Assembly: GCA_017416795.1 (NCBI GenBank)
Contig: JAFQBD010000032.1
Location: 1 to 41,988, forward strand
Length of the DNA stretch: 41,988 bases
Reading direction: 5' to 3'
Source: Bacillota bacterium
Lineage (GTDB): Bacteria > Bacillota > Clostridia > Peptostreptococcales > Anaerovoracaceae
Part shown: positions 7,889 through 16,943 of the stretch, one piece after another
Numbering within the stretch: the stretch's first letter is position 1
Layout of the letters: each line of letters begins with the position of its first letter
Notes under the pieces: model-generated
Told to the model about the DNA's origin: nothing
What the model saw: the letters and a program-made list of their open reading frames with translations, nothing else
Database searches by the model: none
Position numbers and translations under genes: made by a program

Positions 7889-7957
7889 TCATATTGATTT
7901 TATAGTATAGTTATCGTTGGTGTCATGCGTTTTGACATCAATAGTATATAGTTTACA

Positions 7958-8027
7958 CACGGCAGCTTTGTGAGAGTCGGTGCCTCCGCCGCGAGGATGA
8001 GAGGTTGCTTTCAAGACTACCGCCGTG
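7958..8027 (+). ncRNA. Candidate structured leader of rpsB
   Basis: In the gap before rpsB, CACGGC (7958-7963) pairs with GCCGTG (8022-8027), enclosing CCTC/GAGG and AGTC (7975-7978)/GACT (8015-8018) pairings. The closed domain ends 30 nt before the rpsB ATG. Many ribosomal protein genes have autoregulatory leaders that bind their own product; S2 control is an inference here. A weak promoter TTGGTG-17-AATAGT (7917-7945) lies just upstream. Confidence 0.45.
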
Positions 8028-8057
8028 GAAGAAGAAAACCGAGAGGAGAAAACAAAA

Positions 8058-8798
8058 ATGGCAGTAATTTCAATGAAACAGTTACTCGAAGCAGGTGTAC
8101 ACTTTGGACACCAGACTAGAAGATGGAACCCTAAAATGGCTCCTTACATCTTCACAGAAAGAAACGGAATCTACATCATCGACCTTCAGAAGACAGTAAA
8201 GAAGATCGACGAAGCTTACAACTTCATGAAGGAAGTTGCTGAAACAGGAAGACCTATCCTGTTCGTAGGAACTAAGAAGCAGGCTCAGGCTGCTATCGCT
8301 GACGAAGCTAAGAGATGCGACATGTACTTCGTAAACCAGAGATGGCTGGGCGGAATGCTGACAAACTACAAGACAATTTCAGGCAGAATCAGAAGACTGA
8401 ACGAAATCAAGGCTATGGAAGAAGACGGAACTTTCGAAAAGCTGTCAAAGAAGGAAGTTGGTAAGCTGAAGCTGGAACTGGAAAAGCTCGAAAAGTTCCT
8501 GGGCGGAATCAAAGATATGAAGGGAATGCCTGCTGCAATGTTCGTAGTAGACCCTAAGAAAGAAAAGATCGCTGTTAAGGAAGCAAGAATTCTGGGAATC
8601 CCTGTAATCGGTATCGTTGATACTAACTGTGACCCTGATGATGTTGACTATATCATTCCTGCAAACGATGACGCTATCAGAGCAGTTAAGCTGATCGCAG
8701 GCTGCATGGCAGACGCTATCATCGAAGCTAAGCAGGGCGAAAGCTTTGACGAAACAGAAGCTGAAGCTGTAGTAGAAGAAGCTGCAGACGCTGAATAA
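8058..8798 (+). CDS. rpsB: 30S ribosomal protein S2
   Basis: Ribosomal protein S2, 246 residues, a component of the 30S head/body junction that helps recruit S1 and mRNA. The N-terminus [27 protein letters not shown] is typical, as are [27 protein letters not shown] and the late [14 protein letters not shown]. The C-terminal tail is acidic. I chose the ATG at 8058, preceded by GAGAGGAG, because translation from 8025 would add a non-homologous charged prefix that overlaps the leader stem. tsf follows 39 bp downstream, the classic rpsB-tsf operon. Codon choice is strongly biased to CTG, AGA, GCT and GAA, as expected for high expression. Confidence 0.97.
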   Translation: MAVISMKQLLEAGVHFGHQTRRWNPKMAPYIFTERNGIYIIDLQKTVKKIDEAYNFMKEVAETGRPILFVGTKKQAQAAIADEAKRCDMYFVNQRWLGGMLTNYKTISGRIRRLNEIKAMEEDGTFEKLSKKEVGKLKLELEKLEKFLGGIKDMKGMPAAMFVVDPKKEKIAVKEARILGIPVIGIVDTNCDPDDVDYIIPANDDAIRAVKLIAGCMADAIIEAKQGESFDETEAEAVVEEAADAE

Positions 8799-8837
8799 TC
8801 ACAGAAGATAACTCTATAATATTAGGAGGGAATAAAC

Positions 8838-9941
8838 ATGGCTGTAACAGCAAAGATGGTAAAAGAACTGCGTGACATGACTGGCGCAGGTATGATGGAC
8901 TGCAAAAAGGCATTAGTTGAAACTGATGGTAACATCGATGCAGCAGTTGATCTGTTAAAGGAAAAAGGACTGGCTAAGGCTGCTAAGAAGGCCGGCAGAA
9001 TCGCTGCTATGGGTCTGGTTAAGACAGCTGTTGCTGCTGACGAAAAGGCTGCAGCAATCGTAGAAGTTAACTCAGAAACTGACTTCGTTGCTAAGAACGA
9101 TGAATTCGTTGGTTTCGTAGAAACTCTGGCTCAGATGGCTCTCGAAAACGATGCAGCTGATATGGAAGCTTTCATGGCTCTTCCTTACGGAGAAGAAGGA
9201 ACAGTTCAGGAAGTTCTGACAAGCAAGATCGCTACAATCGGCGAAAACATGAGCATCAGAAGATTTGAAAAGGTAGCAGGAGAAACTGTTGTATCATACA
9301 TCCACGGCGGAAGAATCGGTGCTATCGTTGCAGGTAACGTAGAAGCTACTGATGAAGTAAAGACAGCTTTAACAAACGTTGCTATGCAGGTTGCTGCAAT
9401 GAACCCACAGTATGTAAGCAGAGATGAAATCTCAGAAGAAGAACTGGCTAAGATGCACGACATCACTCTGGAAAGCGCACTGAACGATCCGTTCACACTT
9501 CCTAAGCCAATCCTGAACGCTCTGTTAGACAAGGCTGTAGACGGTGTTTGGAGTGAAGAAGACACAGCTATCTTAGCAGAAAAGAGAGCTGATAAGGGAT
9601 TCAACTTCAACTACCTGCCAAACTTCCTGTCAGAAGATGCTAAGGCTAAGCTGGCCGGACTGGCTGTAGCTGATAAGGCTAACATCGCTGACAACAAGAT
9701 CTTCACAGGTCTGGTTGCAGGAAGAGTTTCAAAGCAGCTGAAGGACATCTGCCTGATGGATCAGACATATGTAAGAGCTGAAGATGGTAAGCAGACAGTT
9801 GCTCAGTACCTCGGAACAGTTAACAAGGACCTGGCTCTGGTTAAGGTTGTTCGTTTCGAAGTAGGCGAAGGTATCGAAAAGAAGGAAGAAGACTTCGCAG
9901 CAGAAGTTGCCGCACAGCAGGCAGCTGCAGCAGCTAAATAG
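8838..9941 (+). CDS. tsf: Translation elongation factor Ts, with insertion
   Basis: EF-Ts is the nucleotide exchange factor that restores EF-Tu-GTP. The UBA-like N-terminus is canonical (MVKELRDMTGAGMMDCKKAL), the core has AIVEVNSETDFVAKNDEF, and the C-terminus EVGEGIEKKEEDFAAEV is standard. At 367 residues it is about 60-75 longer than the usual Firmicute protein of about 290-307. The extra sequence falls at roughly residues 212-285, where other EF-Ts proteins have a short link before the KI(V)EGR-like segment (here LVAGRVSKQLKDICLMDQ). Reading frame and codon usage stay normal through the insert, so it is not a frameshift. AGGAGG precedes the ATG. A strong terminator follows. Confidence 0.96.
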   Translation: MAVTAKMVKELRDMTGAGMMDCKKALVETDGNIDAAVDLLKEKGLAKAAKKAGRIAAMGLVKTAVAADEKAAAIVEVNSETDFVAKNDEFVGFVETLAQMALENDAADMEAFMALPYGEEGTVQEVLTSKIATIGENMSIRRFEKVAGETVVSYIHGGRIGAIVAGNVEATDEVKTALTNVAMQVAAMNPQYVSRDEISEEELAKMHDITLESALNDPFTLPKPILNALLDKAVDGVWSEEDTAILAEKRADKGFNFNYLPNFLSEDAKAKLAGLAVADKANIADNKIFTGLVAGRVSKQLKDICLMDQTYVRAEDGKQTVAQYLGTVNKDLALVKVVRFEVGEGIEKKEEDFAAEVAAQQAAAAAK

Positions 9942-9963
9942 AGAAATCTATGATAAAATGCAC

Positions 9964-9991
9964 AAAAGGAGCACAGTAGTGCTCCTTTTTT
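9964..9991 (+). terminator. Intrinsic terminator of rpsB-tsf
   Basis: AAAAGGAGCAC (9964-9974) pairs perfectly with GTGCTCCTTTT (9979-9989) around a 4-nt loop and continues into a run of T. It also has A residues on the left, so it may serve the convergent DUF378 gene. Confidence 0.95.
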
Positions 9992-10001
9992 AGTGCGATT
10001 T

Positions 10002-10193
10002 TTATTTCTCAAGTATCTTCTTATAAAGTCCGAAACAGATTAGTCCTGCGATACCGACAAGAACATATATGATCCTGCTGAATGCGGCATCCTGACCGCC
10101 GAAGATGGCAGCTACAAGGTCAAACTGAAATGCGCCTACCAGGAGCCAGTTCAGTGCACCGATTATTACAAGCGTAAGTGATGTAACAAACAT
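10002..10193 (-). CDS. DUF378 small membrane protein
   Basis: A 63-residue protein with two hydrophobic helices and the family signature IIGALNWLLVGAFQFDLVAAIFG, followed by YVLVGIAGLICFGLY. DUF378 (YuzA-like) proteins are widespread small membrane proteins of unknown function. I set the start at 10193, preceded by AAGGAGG, rather than the longer 80-residue reading that adds a charged prefix upstream of the ribosome binding site. The gene is convergent with tsf and divergent from the large surface protein gene. Confidence 0.85.
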   Translation of the reverse strand: MFVTSLTLVIIGALNWLLVGAFQFDLVAAIFGGQDAAFSRIIYVLVGIAGLICFGLYKKILEK

Positions 10194-10298
10194 GACGAGT
10201 CCTCCTTTCATGAAAAGAGTTATACGTCTTAAGTTTATCCACATTCAGCTGATTTTATTTATATAATCGATCAAAATGACACTAAAAACCTTGAAACA

Positions 10299-10328
10299 TT
10301 GTTTTATGGTCTTTTAATATGATATAAT
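10299..10328 (+). promoter_or_regulatory. Promoter of the large surface protein gene
   Basis: TTGTTT (10299-10304), an 18-bp spacer and TATAAT (10323-10328), with TG-A just before it giving an extended -10 element. The ATG lies 54 bp downstream of the -10, leaving a leader of about 45 nt. Confidence 0.6.
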
Positions 10329-10381
10329 TTATTTTGGATAAATGTACAAAAATGATTTATTTCCATAGGGAGGTTGGATAT

Positions 10382-13300
10382 ATGGGAACGAAGAAAAGAA
10401 AAAACAATATCATAAGACTGCTTATCTGTTGTCTGCTTATATCAGCAACTTTCACTGCGGGATTGGTTCCGGTGCAGGTATCTGCATTGACAGACCAGAA
10501 TAATCGTCTTGAAACCTTGAATCTTGGAACGGATCTGGTCCCTTTTGATGATGATACCGATGTAAGTGATACAGATATCCTTGGCTTCGACTTGAAACGT
10601 GAGGGAACTGAATCTGAAAAATACGGAGATCGTAACCTTATGAATGATGTGATCGGGGCAGTTCCGGGAGAGCTGGTTATCATGAATGAGGATAATGCAT
10701 TCAACCTTACGGATCTGGATTTTCTGAAGACATCTAATATTAATTTGCCGGATTATGGTAAGAATAATCGTGAAGATTATAGGAACTTCATTGGAGATGA
10801 TGATGCTTTTATATCTGCCAAACGAAGTTCATATGGTGCACTGCGTGCTATTGACATTGACAGGAACGGACTTGATGATCTGGTATATCTGACAGAAGAA
10901 GGCGAAATACAGTTTTATGATGCTACGCGTCTTAAAAGTGAGAGTGGATATAAAGGGGGCAAAATCGGAGAATTTAATGATCCGCTTTATAAATTCCAAC
11001 TTTCAGAAACGAAAGAACAGTATTTGGCAAATCAGTATCCTGATTCAGGCAAGGCTTCTACAAAAGATACAGATAGATTCCTGCCAATCTTACATGACAT
11101 AAATGAAAACCACATGGAAGTCGGCGATATAGACGGTAATGGATGCGAAGATGTTGTCGTATTTTATTATGGTGCAAACGGCCCGGTGATGGAAATATAT
11201 TATCTGTTCTACTTGGAATACAGAACACTTCATCCGGCAGCGATCAACGGTCTGCCTGCAGGATGGACAGGTTGTATTGAGAATGGTGGTCCGGAACGTA
11301 CTCTTGACAATATGATAGCATATCATCAAGTTGTCGATTTGTCCCTTAAGGTAAAAGGAGACTATTACGGACACTTGCCTGCATCTTTGAAGGTAGCTGA
11401 CCTTTCAGGTGATGGACTATCAGAAATCATTCTGGCATATCAGGAGGGCAATCCCGCATCTAATGGGGGTATATATCGTACCAATATAGCTGTTTATCAT
11501 TCAGAAAAAGATAAGGATATAAAAATTTCTTTACTGAAAGATAGTGATGAAACACATACATTCACCCAGCCAAAGCTGTCAGGTGACGTGTTTGCGTGGG
11601 AGCCGGATGGCAAGGAATCTTCTCAGATGACATCTGTGGAAGCAGGCGATGTTGACAATGATGGTTATGCAGAACTTGTAGTGGGCGGATATGCAGGAGA
11701 GAATGCCCTTGATGGAAAACTGTATCTTTGTTACCTGGAATGGAATTTTAAGAATTCTGATGATTTGACAGGCTACTTGGATAAGGATAATGTTTATGGT
11801 TTCACATGGCTGACCGGAAATGAACAAGAGACATCATTATTTATAGACGACGATGATAGTAAGTTTTTCAGTGCCGGCGATGCAGAGTATACATTGTCTC
11901 GACATGTGACTTATTCCAACTGGACAGTGCCTCTCACAGCTGTCAGTATTTTCGGATATGTTGGGAACAAGACTTGCGATCAGGTACAGTTCGGAAATAA
12001 TATATATAAATACAACGATGCTAGCGGATCCTTCAGCAGTTGCTTGGATATAGAGGGAGGCATTGGTTATAATGCAGAGAACAACAATGTGACATTGCTT
12101 CTTTCTGAATCTACGATTTCGGAAGAAATGCTCCCACAGTGTTCAGATGAAGATGCGCTGGATCAGATGATAAATTACGAAGGTCAGGAAGTCCTTTACC
12201 AGGCAGCTGTCATGAATACAAATGATAATACGGTCTTACATGAGCACAGCGCATACTTCAAGGATGGTAACAAAATAATTATCAACTCTTTCAATGATAC
12301 AAGGACTAGAGAAAAAACAGGAAGCAGCTCAAATACAGACGATGATTTGTATAATTTGACCGAAAAGGATTCATTCACTACTCCTGTTATCGGTAATTTT
12401 GAAATAGAAGAAAAGACAGTAAAATACACCATGAACAACGCGACTCTTGAGAAGGCCGTCGGTGTGGATGCTGACTCGCTTATCCTGAAGCTCGTAGGAC
12501 ATGAGTTCACTTATACAGAACCGGTGGTCGAATCTGTGCTGATCGCACCGCCTACATTTGAAGATGTTTATGCAGCGACAGGCTATGATTCCGGTGCAAC
12601 ATTCTTGACAAATATCGAAGGGACATCAACAGAGGGCAGCATATCAGCCAGAGTCGCCTTTGATTTTGAGCTGGCAGCAAAACTTAAATTACGAAACAAT
12701 AAAACTGAGGTGGGCACAACCCCGGGCTTTGCAGTGAGTCCGGCTTATCAGGGCGGAACAACTAAGGACAGTCAGTTTTCTGTTTCGACTGCCATGGGAC
12801 AGGATACAGTAGTTCTCGCCAGTGTTCCTGTAGATACTTATTATTACGAGATAATCAGACCGGGTACAAAGCAGACATCAAACGATTATTATGATTATGA
12901 AGTTCTTGACTATGCTGTTTTACAGATGCCAAGTTCTCCACAGATACAGACTGTTTCTTTTAATAAGTATAAAAAGATGGTAGAAGAGTATAATGACAGA
13001 ACGGCGAAGTATAACGAAGATATGAATGCTTATTCTGAAGAAAGTGGTCTGGAAAGCTTCACTGAACTTCCGTATTTGCCGGAAGTGAGCGAATTCGCGG
13101 CTCATACATGGGGCAAGCCGCACACCTACAAAAAGGTGGCCGATCTGGACGAAGATGCTTTTGGAGGTGACAGTTCTCTGCTGACATTGAATTACAGTGA
13201 CCAGTTTGGTGCGACGACCCAGTCACTTCTTCGTACATGGAATAAGCAGGATGGATATAATATAGGCGGCGAACTTACCGCCGGATTCAAGTTCGAAAAG

Positions 13301-14764
13301 GGCAATAGATTCACTAAGTTCAGCCTCGGTGCAACAGGCACATTATCGGGAATGGGCGGACAGACCTTCTATGAAGGAACTGCGTACAGAGGGGATCTGA
13401 AGAGCATTTCAGAAGAATGGAATGATTTCGGAATGCAGGTTTCCATGTATTCAGGCAAGAAAGAAGCGCAGATGGCATCTGCGGATGGTTTAAAGGCTTC
13501 CGAATATACCATTGTCGGATATGAAGCGCACAATGTAAAGTACGGAACTGCCGTAGTAGATAAGCTGGAAGTGAAGTCAGTGAAAGCTGATGAAATAACC
13601 CTTGAAGTGACTCTTCCTTGGGATTCGGAACATGCAGCGAAGTCTTATATACTGCAGCGTTTCAACTCAAATACTCATAAGTGGGAAACCATACACACCT
13701 TCAAAGAACCTAATAAGATAGGAGACAAGGAAGCAGTAACAGAAACCTTTGTCGATAAGGGCGGCAGTGACGGCAGCGGCAAAGAAGAAACCTTAGAAGC
13801 GGATACCACCTATCGCTATAGAATAACCGACGCTTTGCAGAAGCATGCAGTGACTGCGCAAGGTACTACTAAGAAAGTGAACCTTTATGATATCCACTAT
13901 CAGGAATTATTTAACTGGGGTTTGCCACTAGCACGTGCGAAAAGCGCAACTACAGGATGGGTAACCTTACTGACGGATGGTGCCACTATCGAGGAGGGTT
14001 CGAAGATAACATATACACTACATCCGTTCGAAGCGTGTAGTGTAAAGGACGTCAAAGTTCTGGAAACTGCTGACGGTACAGAAATCGATATAACCACCTC
14101 CGACAGGGTTAATAAGGTGACAACATCCAGATCGACCAGAGTGACGATAGATGATGTGCAGGGTGACATAATGATATTAGCTGATGGTGATAATCCGAAC
14201 ACGGTTCTCAAGGATGATACATGGGATATGATCCTTGAATGCAATGGGTTCACCATATATGATTATGAAGCCGGGGAACTGAATGCGGACGGAGACAAAC
14301 CTCTACCGATAACAGTGAAGGAAGCGAAGCAGATCACCGACGATAAAGCTAAGCTTACTATCAAAGGCAAGTCGGGGCTGGATTCCATAACATTGTTCAT
14401 GCAGGATAGCGAAGGAGAACTGTACACTAAATTATTGAGACCTTCGGCAAACGGTACTATCGAGTTTGAACTGAGTGATCTTCCTGATGGACAGTATTAC
14501 ATCGCGGCAGTTGCCAAACATAAAGCAGCTGATGATGAGGGAAATCCTCAGATAAGCGTTAAGTACTTGCCTATAAATAAGGACACATCAGGTAACGGCG
14601 AAAATGTAGTTCCGGATGATGGTAAAAATGTAAATAATAATAGCGATAAAGGTACTGATACCGGAGATGATGGTGTTCCTTTGCTCGCTGTGATACTCTG
14701 TATGATAAGCGTTATGATCATTATGAGTGTTTTGCTGCAGCGACGCAGACAAAGCAGATCATAA
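10382..14764 (+). CDS. Large surface protein with FG-GAP-like repeats
   Basis: A 1460-residue exported protein. It begins with a basic Sec signal (KKRKNNIIRLLICCLLISAT, ending near VSA) and ends with a membrane helix (about 1436-1454) and a basic tail, with no LPXTG motif. Four calcium-binding FG-GAP/VCBS-like blades are visible: IDIDRNGLDDLVYL (about 155), GDIDGNGCEDVVVF (about 246), ADLSGDGLSEIILAY (about 337) and GDVDNDGYAELVVGGY (about 420). The middle is unrecognised. A fibronectin-III-like module spans about 1058-1156, followed by two beta-rich domains. Beta-propeller repeats often mediate adhesion or polysaccharide binding, but the ligand is unknown. I start at 10382, preceded by AGGGAGG; the upstream ATG would place a poor sequence before the signal peptide. 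Its codon use is more relaxed and AT-rich than tsf. Confidence 0.8.
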   Translation: MGTKKRKNNIIRLLICCLLISATFTAGLVPVQVSALTDQNNRLETLNLGTDLVPFDDDTDVSDTDILGFDLKREGTESEKYGDRNLMNDVIGAVPGELVIMNEDNAFNLTDLDFLKTSNINLPDYGKNNREDYRNFIGDDDAFISAKRSSYGALRAIDIDRNGLDDLVYLTEEGEIQFYDATRLKSESGYKGGKIGEFNDPLYKFQLSETKEQYLANQYPDSGKASTKDTDRFLPILHDINENHMEVGDIDGNGCEDVVVFYYGANGPVMEIYYLFYLEYRTLHPAAINGLPAGWTGCIENGGPERTLDNMIAYHQVVDLSLKVKGDYYGHLPASLKVADLSGDGLSEIILAYQEGNPASNGGIYRTNIAVYHSEKDKDIKISLLKDSDETHTFTQPKLSGDVFAWEPDGKESSQMTSVEAGDVDNDGYAELVVGGYAGENALDGKLYLCYLEWNFKNSDDLTGYLDKDNVYGFTWLTGNEQETSLFIDDDDSKFFSAGDAEYTLSRHVTYSNWTVPLTAVSIFGYVGNKTCDQVQFGNNIYKYNDASGSFSSCLDIEGGIGYNAENNNVTLLLSESTISEEMLPQCSDEDALDQMINYEGQEVLYQAAVMNTNDNTVLHEHSAYFKDGNKIIINSFNDTRTREKTGSSSNTDDDLYNLTEKDSFTTPVIGNFEIEEKTVKYTMNNATLEKAVGVDADSLILKLVGHEFTYTEPVVESVLIAPPTFEDVYAATGYDSGATFLTNIEGTSTEGSISARVAFDFELAAKLKLRNNKTEVGTTPGFAVSPAYQGGTTKDSQFSVSTAMGQDTVVLASVPVDTYYYEIIRPGTKQTSNDYYDYEVLDYAVLQMPSSPQIQTVSFNKYKKMVEEYNDRTAKYNEDMNAYSEESGLESFTELPYLPEVSEFAAHTWGKPHTYKKVADLDEDAFGGDSSLLTLNYSDQFGATTQSLLRTWNKQDGYNIGGELTAGFKFEKGNRFTKFSLGATGTLSGMGGQTFYEGTAYRGDLKSISEEWNDFGMQVSMYSGKKEAQMASADGLKASEYTIVGYEAHNVKYGTAVVDKLEVKSVKADEITLEVTLPWDSEHAAKSYILQRFNSNTHKWETIHTFKEPNKIGDKEAVTETFVDKGGSDGSGKEETLEADTTYRYRITDALQKHAVTAQGTTKKVNLYDIHYQELFNWGLPLARAKSATTGWVTLLTDGATIEEGSKITYTLHPFEACSVKDVKVLETADGTEIDITTSDRVNKVTTSRSTRVTIDDVQGDIMILADGDNPNTVLKDDTWDMILECNGFTIYDYEAGELNADGDKPLPITVKEAKQITDDKAKLTIKGKSGLDSITLFMQDSEGELYTKLLRPSANGTIEFELSDLPDGQYYIAAVAKHKAADDEGNPQISVKYLPINKDTSGNGENVVPDDGKNVNNNSDKGTDTGDDGVPLLAVILCMISVMIIMSVLLQRRRQSRS

Positions 14765-14783
14765 CAGTAAAGGATGATATATC

Positions 14784-15203
14784 ATGAAACAATTAAAACT
14801 ATTCTGGATGGTAGTAAAAAGAACAAATATGGATAAGCTGGTATATGCCTTCATATTCAATTTATTGATAGTAGCAGCGATCATTATGGCAGTTGAGCCT
14901 GAAATCAATACTTATGGTGATGGTCTATGGTATACTTTCGTGGCATGCACTACCATTGGCTTCGGAGATTTTGCGGCAGTTACGGCTATAGGCAGGATAT
15001 TGACTGTGTATATGGCCGTTCATGAGATCATAATGGTAGCTGTTATTCCGGGAGTAGTAGTAAGCTATTATCTGGAAGTTATACATAGAAGAGAAAATGA
15101 GAAATTGATGGCATTTCTGGATACACTGGAGCATCTTCCGGAATTATCAAAGGATGAATTGGCACAGATATCCGAACAAGTCAAAGAATTCGTTAAGAAG
15201 TAA
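14784..15203 (+). CDS. Two-TM potassium channel
   Basis: A 139-residue membrane protein of the Ion_trans_2 class. Transmembrane helix 1 is at about 18-36, a pore helix follows, and the selectivity filter reads TTIGFGD (residues 56-62), close to the TVGYGD consensus. Helix 2 is at about 68-95, and a short charged cytoplasmic tail ends the chain. There is no RCK or nucleotide-binding domain, so the channel is probably ungated or regulated by a separate protein. It starts 19 bp after the surface protein gene, with AAAGGATG as a modest ribosome binding site, and probably shares its transcript. A strong terminator overlaps its end. Confidence 0.9.
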   Translation: MKQLKLFWMVVKRTNMDKLVYAFIFNLLIVAAIIMAVEPEINTYGDGLWYTFVACTTIGFGDFAAVTAIGRILTVYMAVHEIIMVAVIPGVVVSYYLEVIHRRENEKLMAFLDTLEHLPELSKDELAQISEQVKEFVKK

Positions 15204-15229
15204 AAAATCGGGGAATTTCCCCGATTTTT
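15203..15229. terminator. Bidirectional terminator
   Basis: AAAAATCGGGGAA pairs with TTCCCCGATTTTT with essentially no loop mismatch. A and T tracts on both sides let it serve both the channel gene (plus) and the convergent aminotransferase gene (minus). Confidence 0.93.
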
Positions 15230-15235
15230 ATTTTA

Positions 15236-16570
15236 TTACATTTCTTCTTCAGCTTCGATCTTACTGATCGCGTTTTCAAAAATGTTGAGCATTTTGTCTA
15301 CTTCTTCTCTCGTTATTTCAAAGCAAGGTCCGAACATGATGCCGTCTCCCGCACCTTCTTCTGCAAAGCCTGCAGTATTCATAACGAAGAGGCCCATATC
15401 CATAGCTGCGAGCGCTAAACGATCGGCGATCTTGAGCTTTGGATCAAAAGGTTCTTTAGTAGCTTTGTCTTTTACGAATTCAACTCCCAGCATCAGGCCT
15501 TTACCGGATATGTTACCGATAGAAGGATGTCTTTCTTTCATGGCCTCAAGCTGTTCTTTCATATATGAGCCCTGAACGCGTACGTTTTCGAAGAGGTTTT
15601 CTTCTTCAAAGATCTCGAGAGTCTTAAGTGCTACAGCAGATGCGATAGGGTTGCTTGCCCATGTATGTACAGGTGAGAAGAGTCCGTGTTCTTTGATAGG
15701 TTCGATAACTTCTTCAGTGCAGCACGCGATCCCTACAGGGAAGTATCCGCCGCCTACAGACTTAGCCAGGGTCACGATGTCAGGCTTGATACCGTACTGG
15801 TCGATGGCCAGCATTGAACCTGTTCTTCCGGAACCTGTCATTACTTCATCGACGATCATCAGAACATCGTATTTATCGCAGATCTCACGGATGCGTTTGT
15901 AGTAGCCGTCAGGTGCGACTGAAGCATTCATAGCAGTTCCGCTCACAACTTCGAAGATGAAAGCAGCGATGTTTTCGGGACCGTGCTTCAGGATCTCTTC
16001 TTCCAGTGAATTGGCGCAGTCCAGGTCACATGAACCGCATTCCTTGCCAAGCCAGCAGCGATAGCAGTAAGGCGGGATAGTGTGGATATCATCTCTTAAG
16101 TATGACATGAATTCCTTACGTCTGCCGCTATGTCCGCCGTATGAAAGGGTATCGATGGAGTAGCCGTGGTAGCTGTTCCATCTGCCTATGATCTTGTTTT
16201 TGTCAGGCTGTCCCTTGTGATACCAGTGCAGTCTTGCTATCTTAGTACAAATCTCATTGGCTTCCGTCCCGCCGCATACCGTGAAGAATCTGTCCATACC
16301 TGTAACTTCATGAAGTTTGTCAGCTGCCTTTTCGATGACATCAGTTGTAGCTACATGTCTGTTTACGAAGGCTACTGAAGCCGTTTGATCAGCAACGACT
16401 TTAGCCATATCTTCTCTGCCGTGACCGAGGCTATTGCTTATCATACCGCCGCAGCCGTCTATATATTCTTTTCCTGTATCATCATAAAGGTATATGCCTT
16501 TGCCATGAGTGATCTTAGGAAAAGCGAAATCAAAATCGTATTCCAAAACGTGCGTGTTATTTTTTGCCAT
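15236..16570 (-). CDS. Class III PLP aminotransferase with Cys cluster
   Basis: A 444-residue fold-type I aminotransferase of the acetylornithine/omega-amino acid group. GGTEANE (about 100-106) binds the PLP phosphate, Asp241 in MIVDEVMTGSGRTG contacts the pyridine nitrogen and Lys270 in TLAKSVGGGYFPVG forms the Schiff base. A Cys cluster, C169-x2-C172-x5-C178-x2-C181-x3-C185, interrupts the large domain and could hold zinc or an iron-sulfur cluster. The amine donor cannot be identified from sequence. I start at 16570, preceded by AGGAGG, not 16621. The gene is monocistronic, convergent with the channel gene and divergent from the next small gene. Confidence 0.88.
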   Translation of the reverse strand: MAKNNTHVLEYDFDFAFPKITHGKGIYLYDDTGKEYIDGCGGMISNSLGHGREDMAKVVADQTASVAFVNRHVATTDVIEKAADKLHEVTGMDRFFTVCGGTEANEICTKIARLHWYHKGQPDKNKIIGRWNSYHGYSIDTLSYGGHSGRRKEFMSYLRDDIHTIPPYCYRCWLGKECGSCDLDCANSLEEEILKHGPENIAAFIFEVVSGTAMNASVAPDGYYKRIREICDKYDVLMIVDEVMTGSGRTGSMLAIDQYGIKPDIVTLAKSVGGGYFPVGIACCTEEVIEPIKEHGLFSPVHTWASNPIASAVALKTLEIFEEENLFENVRVQGSYMKEQLEAMKERHPSIGNISGKGLMLGVEFVKDKATKEPFDPKLKIADRLALAAMDMGLFVMNTAGFAEEGAGDGIMFGPCFEITREEVDKMLNIFENAISKIEAEEEM

Positions 16571-16639
16571 GATGGTTCCTCCTATTTCGTCGTATGAATG
16601 AATCATAACATAAAATGGCAAGACTTTGTAGGGGGAACG

Positions 16640-16648
16640 TGATATAAT
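16640..16648 (+). promoter_or_regulatory. Extended -10 promoter for the 70-aa gene
   Basis: TG-A-TATAAT is a consensus extended -10 element 33 bp before the start at 16682. No good -35 is present at the correct distance, which is normal for this class. Confidence 0.6.
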
Positions 16649-16681
16649 GAATATAATGATTTATGGATAAGGAGGCAGAAA

Positions 16682-16894
16682 ATGCAGTCAATGAAAGAAA
16701 AGAGAGCGATAGTGATGCCTGTAGGTGACTTTCTCGAGTATAAGATCCGTTCAGGAAAGATGGATAACGGAATCGGACAGAAAATATGGCAGTTCACATT
16801 GAAGCATCCTGAATTTGCTAAGCAAATCATGGATATCCTCGATATGGAGCTGTCTGATGCAGATACTCTGGCAAGAGTTGAGAGACTGGCATAA
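16682..16894 (+). CDS. Conserved-looking hypothetical protein (70 aa)
   Basis: A short soluble protein of 70 residues that I do not recognise. It has mixed charge, a predicted helical second half (IGQKIWQFTLKHPEFAKQIM) and no signal peptide, membrane segment or Cys. It looks real because it has a strong extended -10 promoter, an AAGGAGG ribosome binding site 8 nt before the ATG and its own terminator just after the stop. It is divergent from the aminotransferase and convergent with the MATE gene. No function is offered. Confidence 0.7.
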   Translation: MQSMKEKRAIVMPVGDFLEYKIRSGKMDNGIGQKIWQFTLKHPEFAKQIMDILDMELSDADTLARVERLA

Positions 16895-16921
16895 GATAAA
16901 ATAATCCATAAGAAAAATCAA

Positions 16922-16943
16922 GGGCGAGGTTACTCGCCCTTTT
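16922..16943 (+). terminator. Intrinsic terminator
   Basis: GGGCGAG (16922-16928), loop GTTA, CTCGCCC (16933-16939) and a TTTT tail. It ends the 70-aa gene and overlaps the stop of the convergent MATE gene, where A residues on the other side could let it act in both directions. Confidence 0.88.

Noticed and set aside
7932..7937. Perfect TTGACA as a -35 for rpsB
   Set aside because: No acceptable -10 lies 16-18 bp downstream.
7919..7939. GGTGTCA...TGACATC dyad as operator or terminator before rpsB
   Set aside because: The arms are only 5-7 bp, there is no T tract, and it overlaps the weak promoter; not enough to call a separate element.
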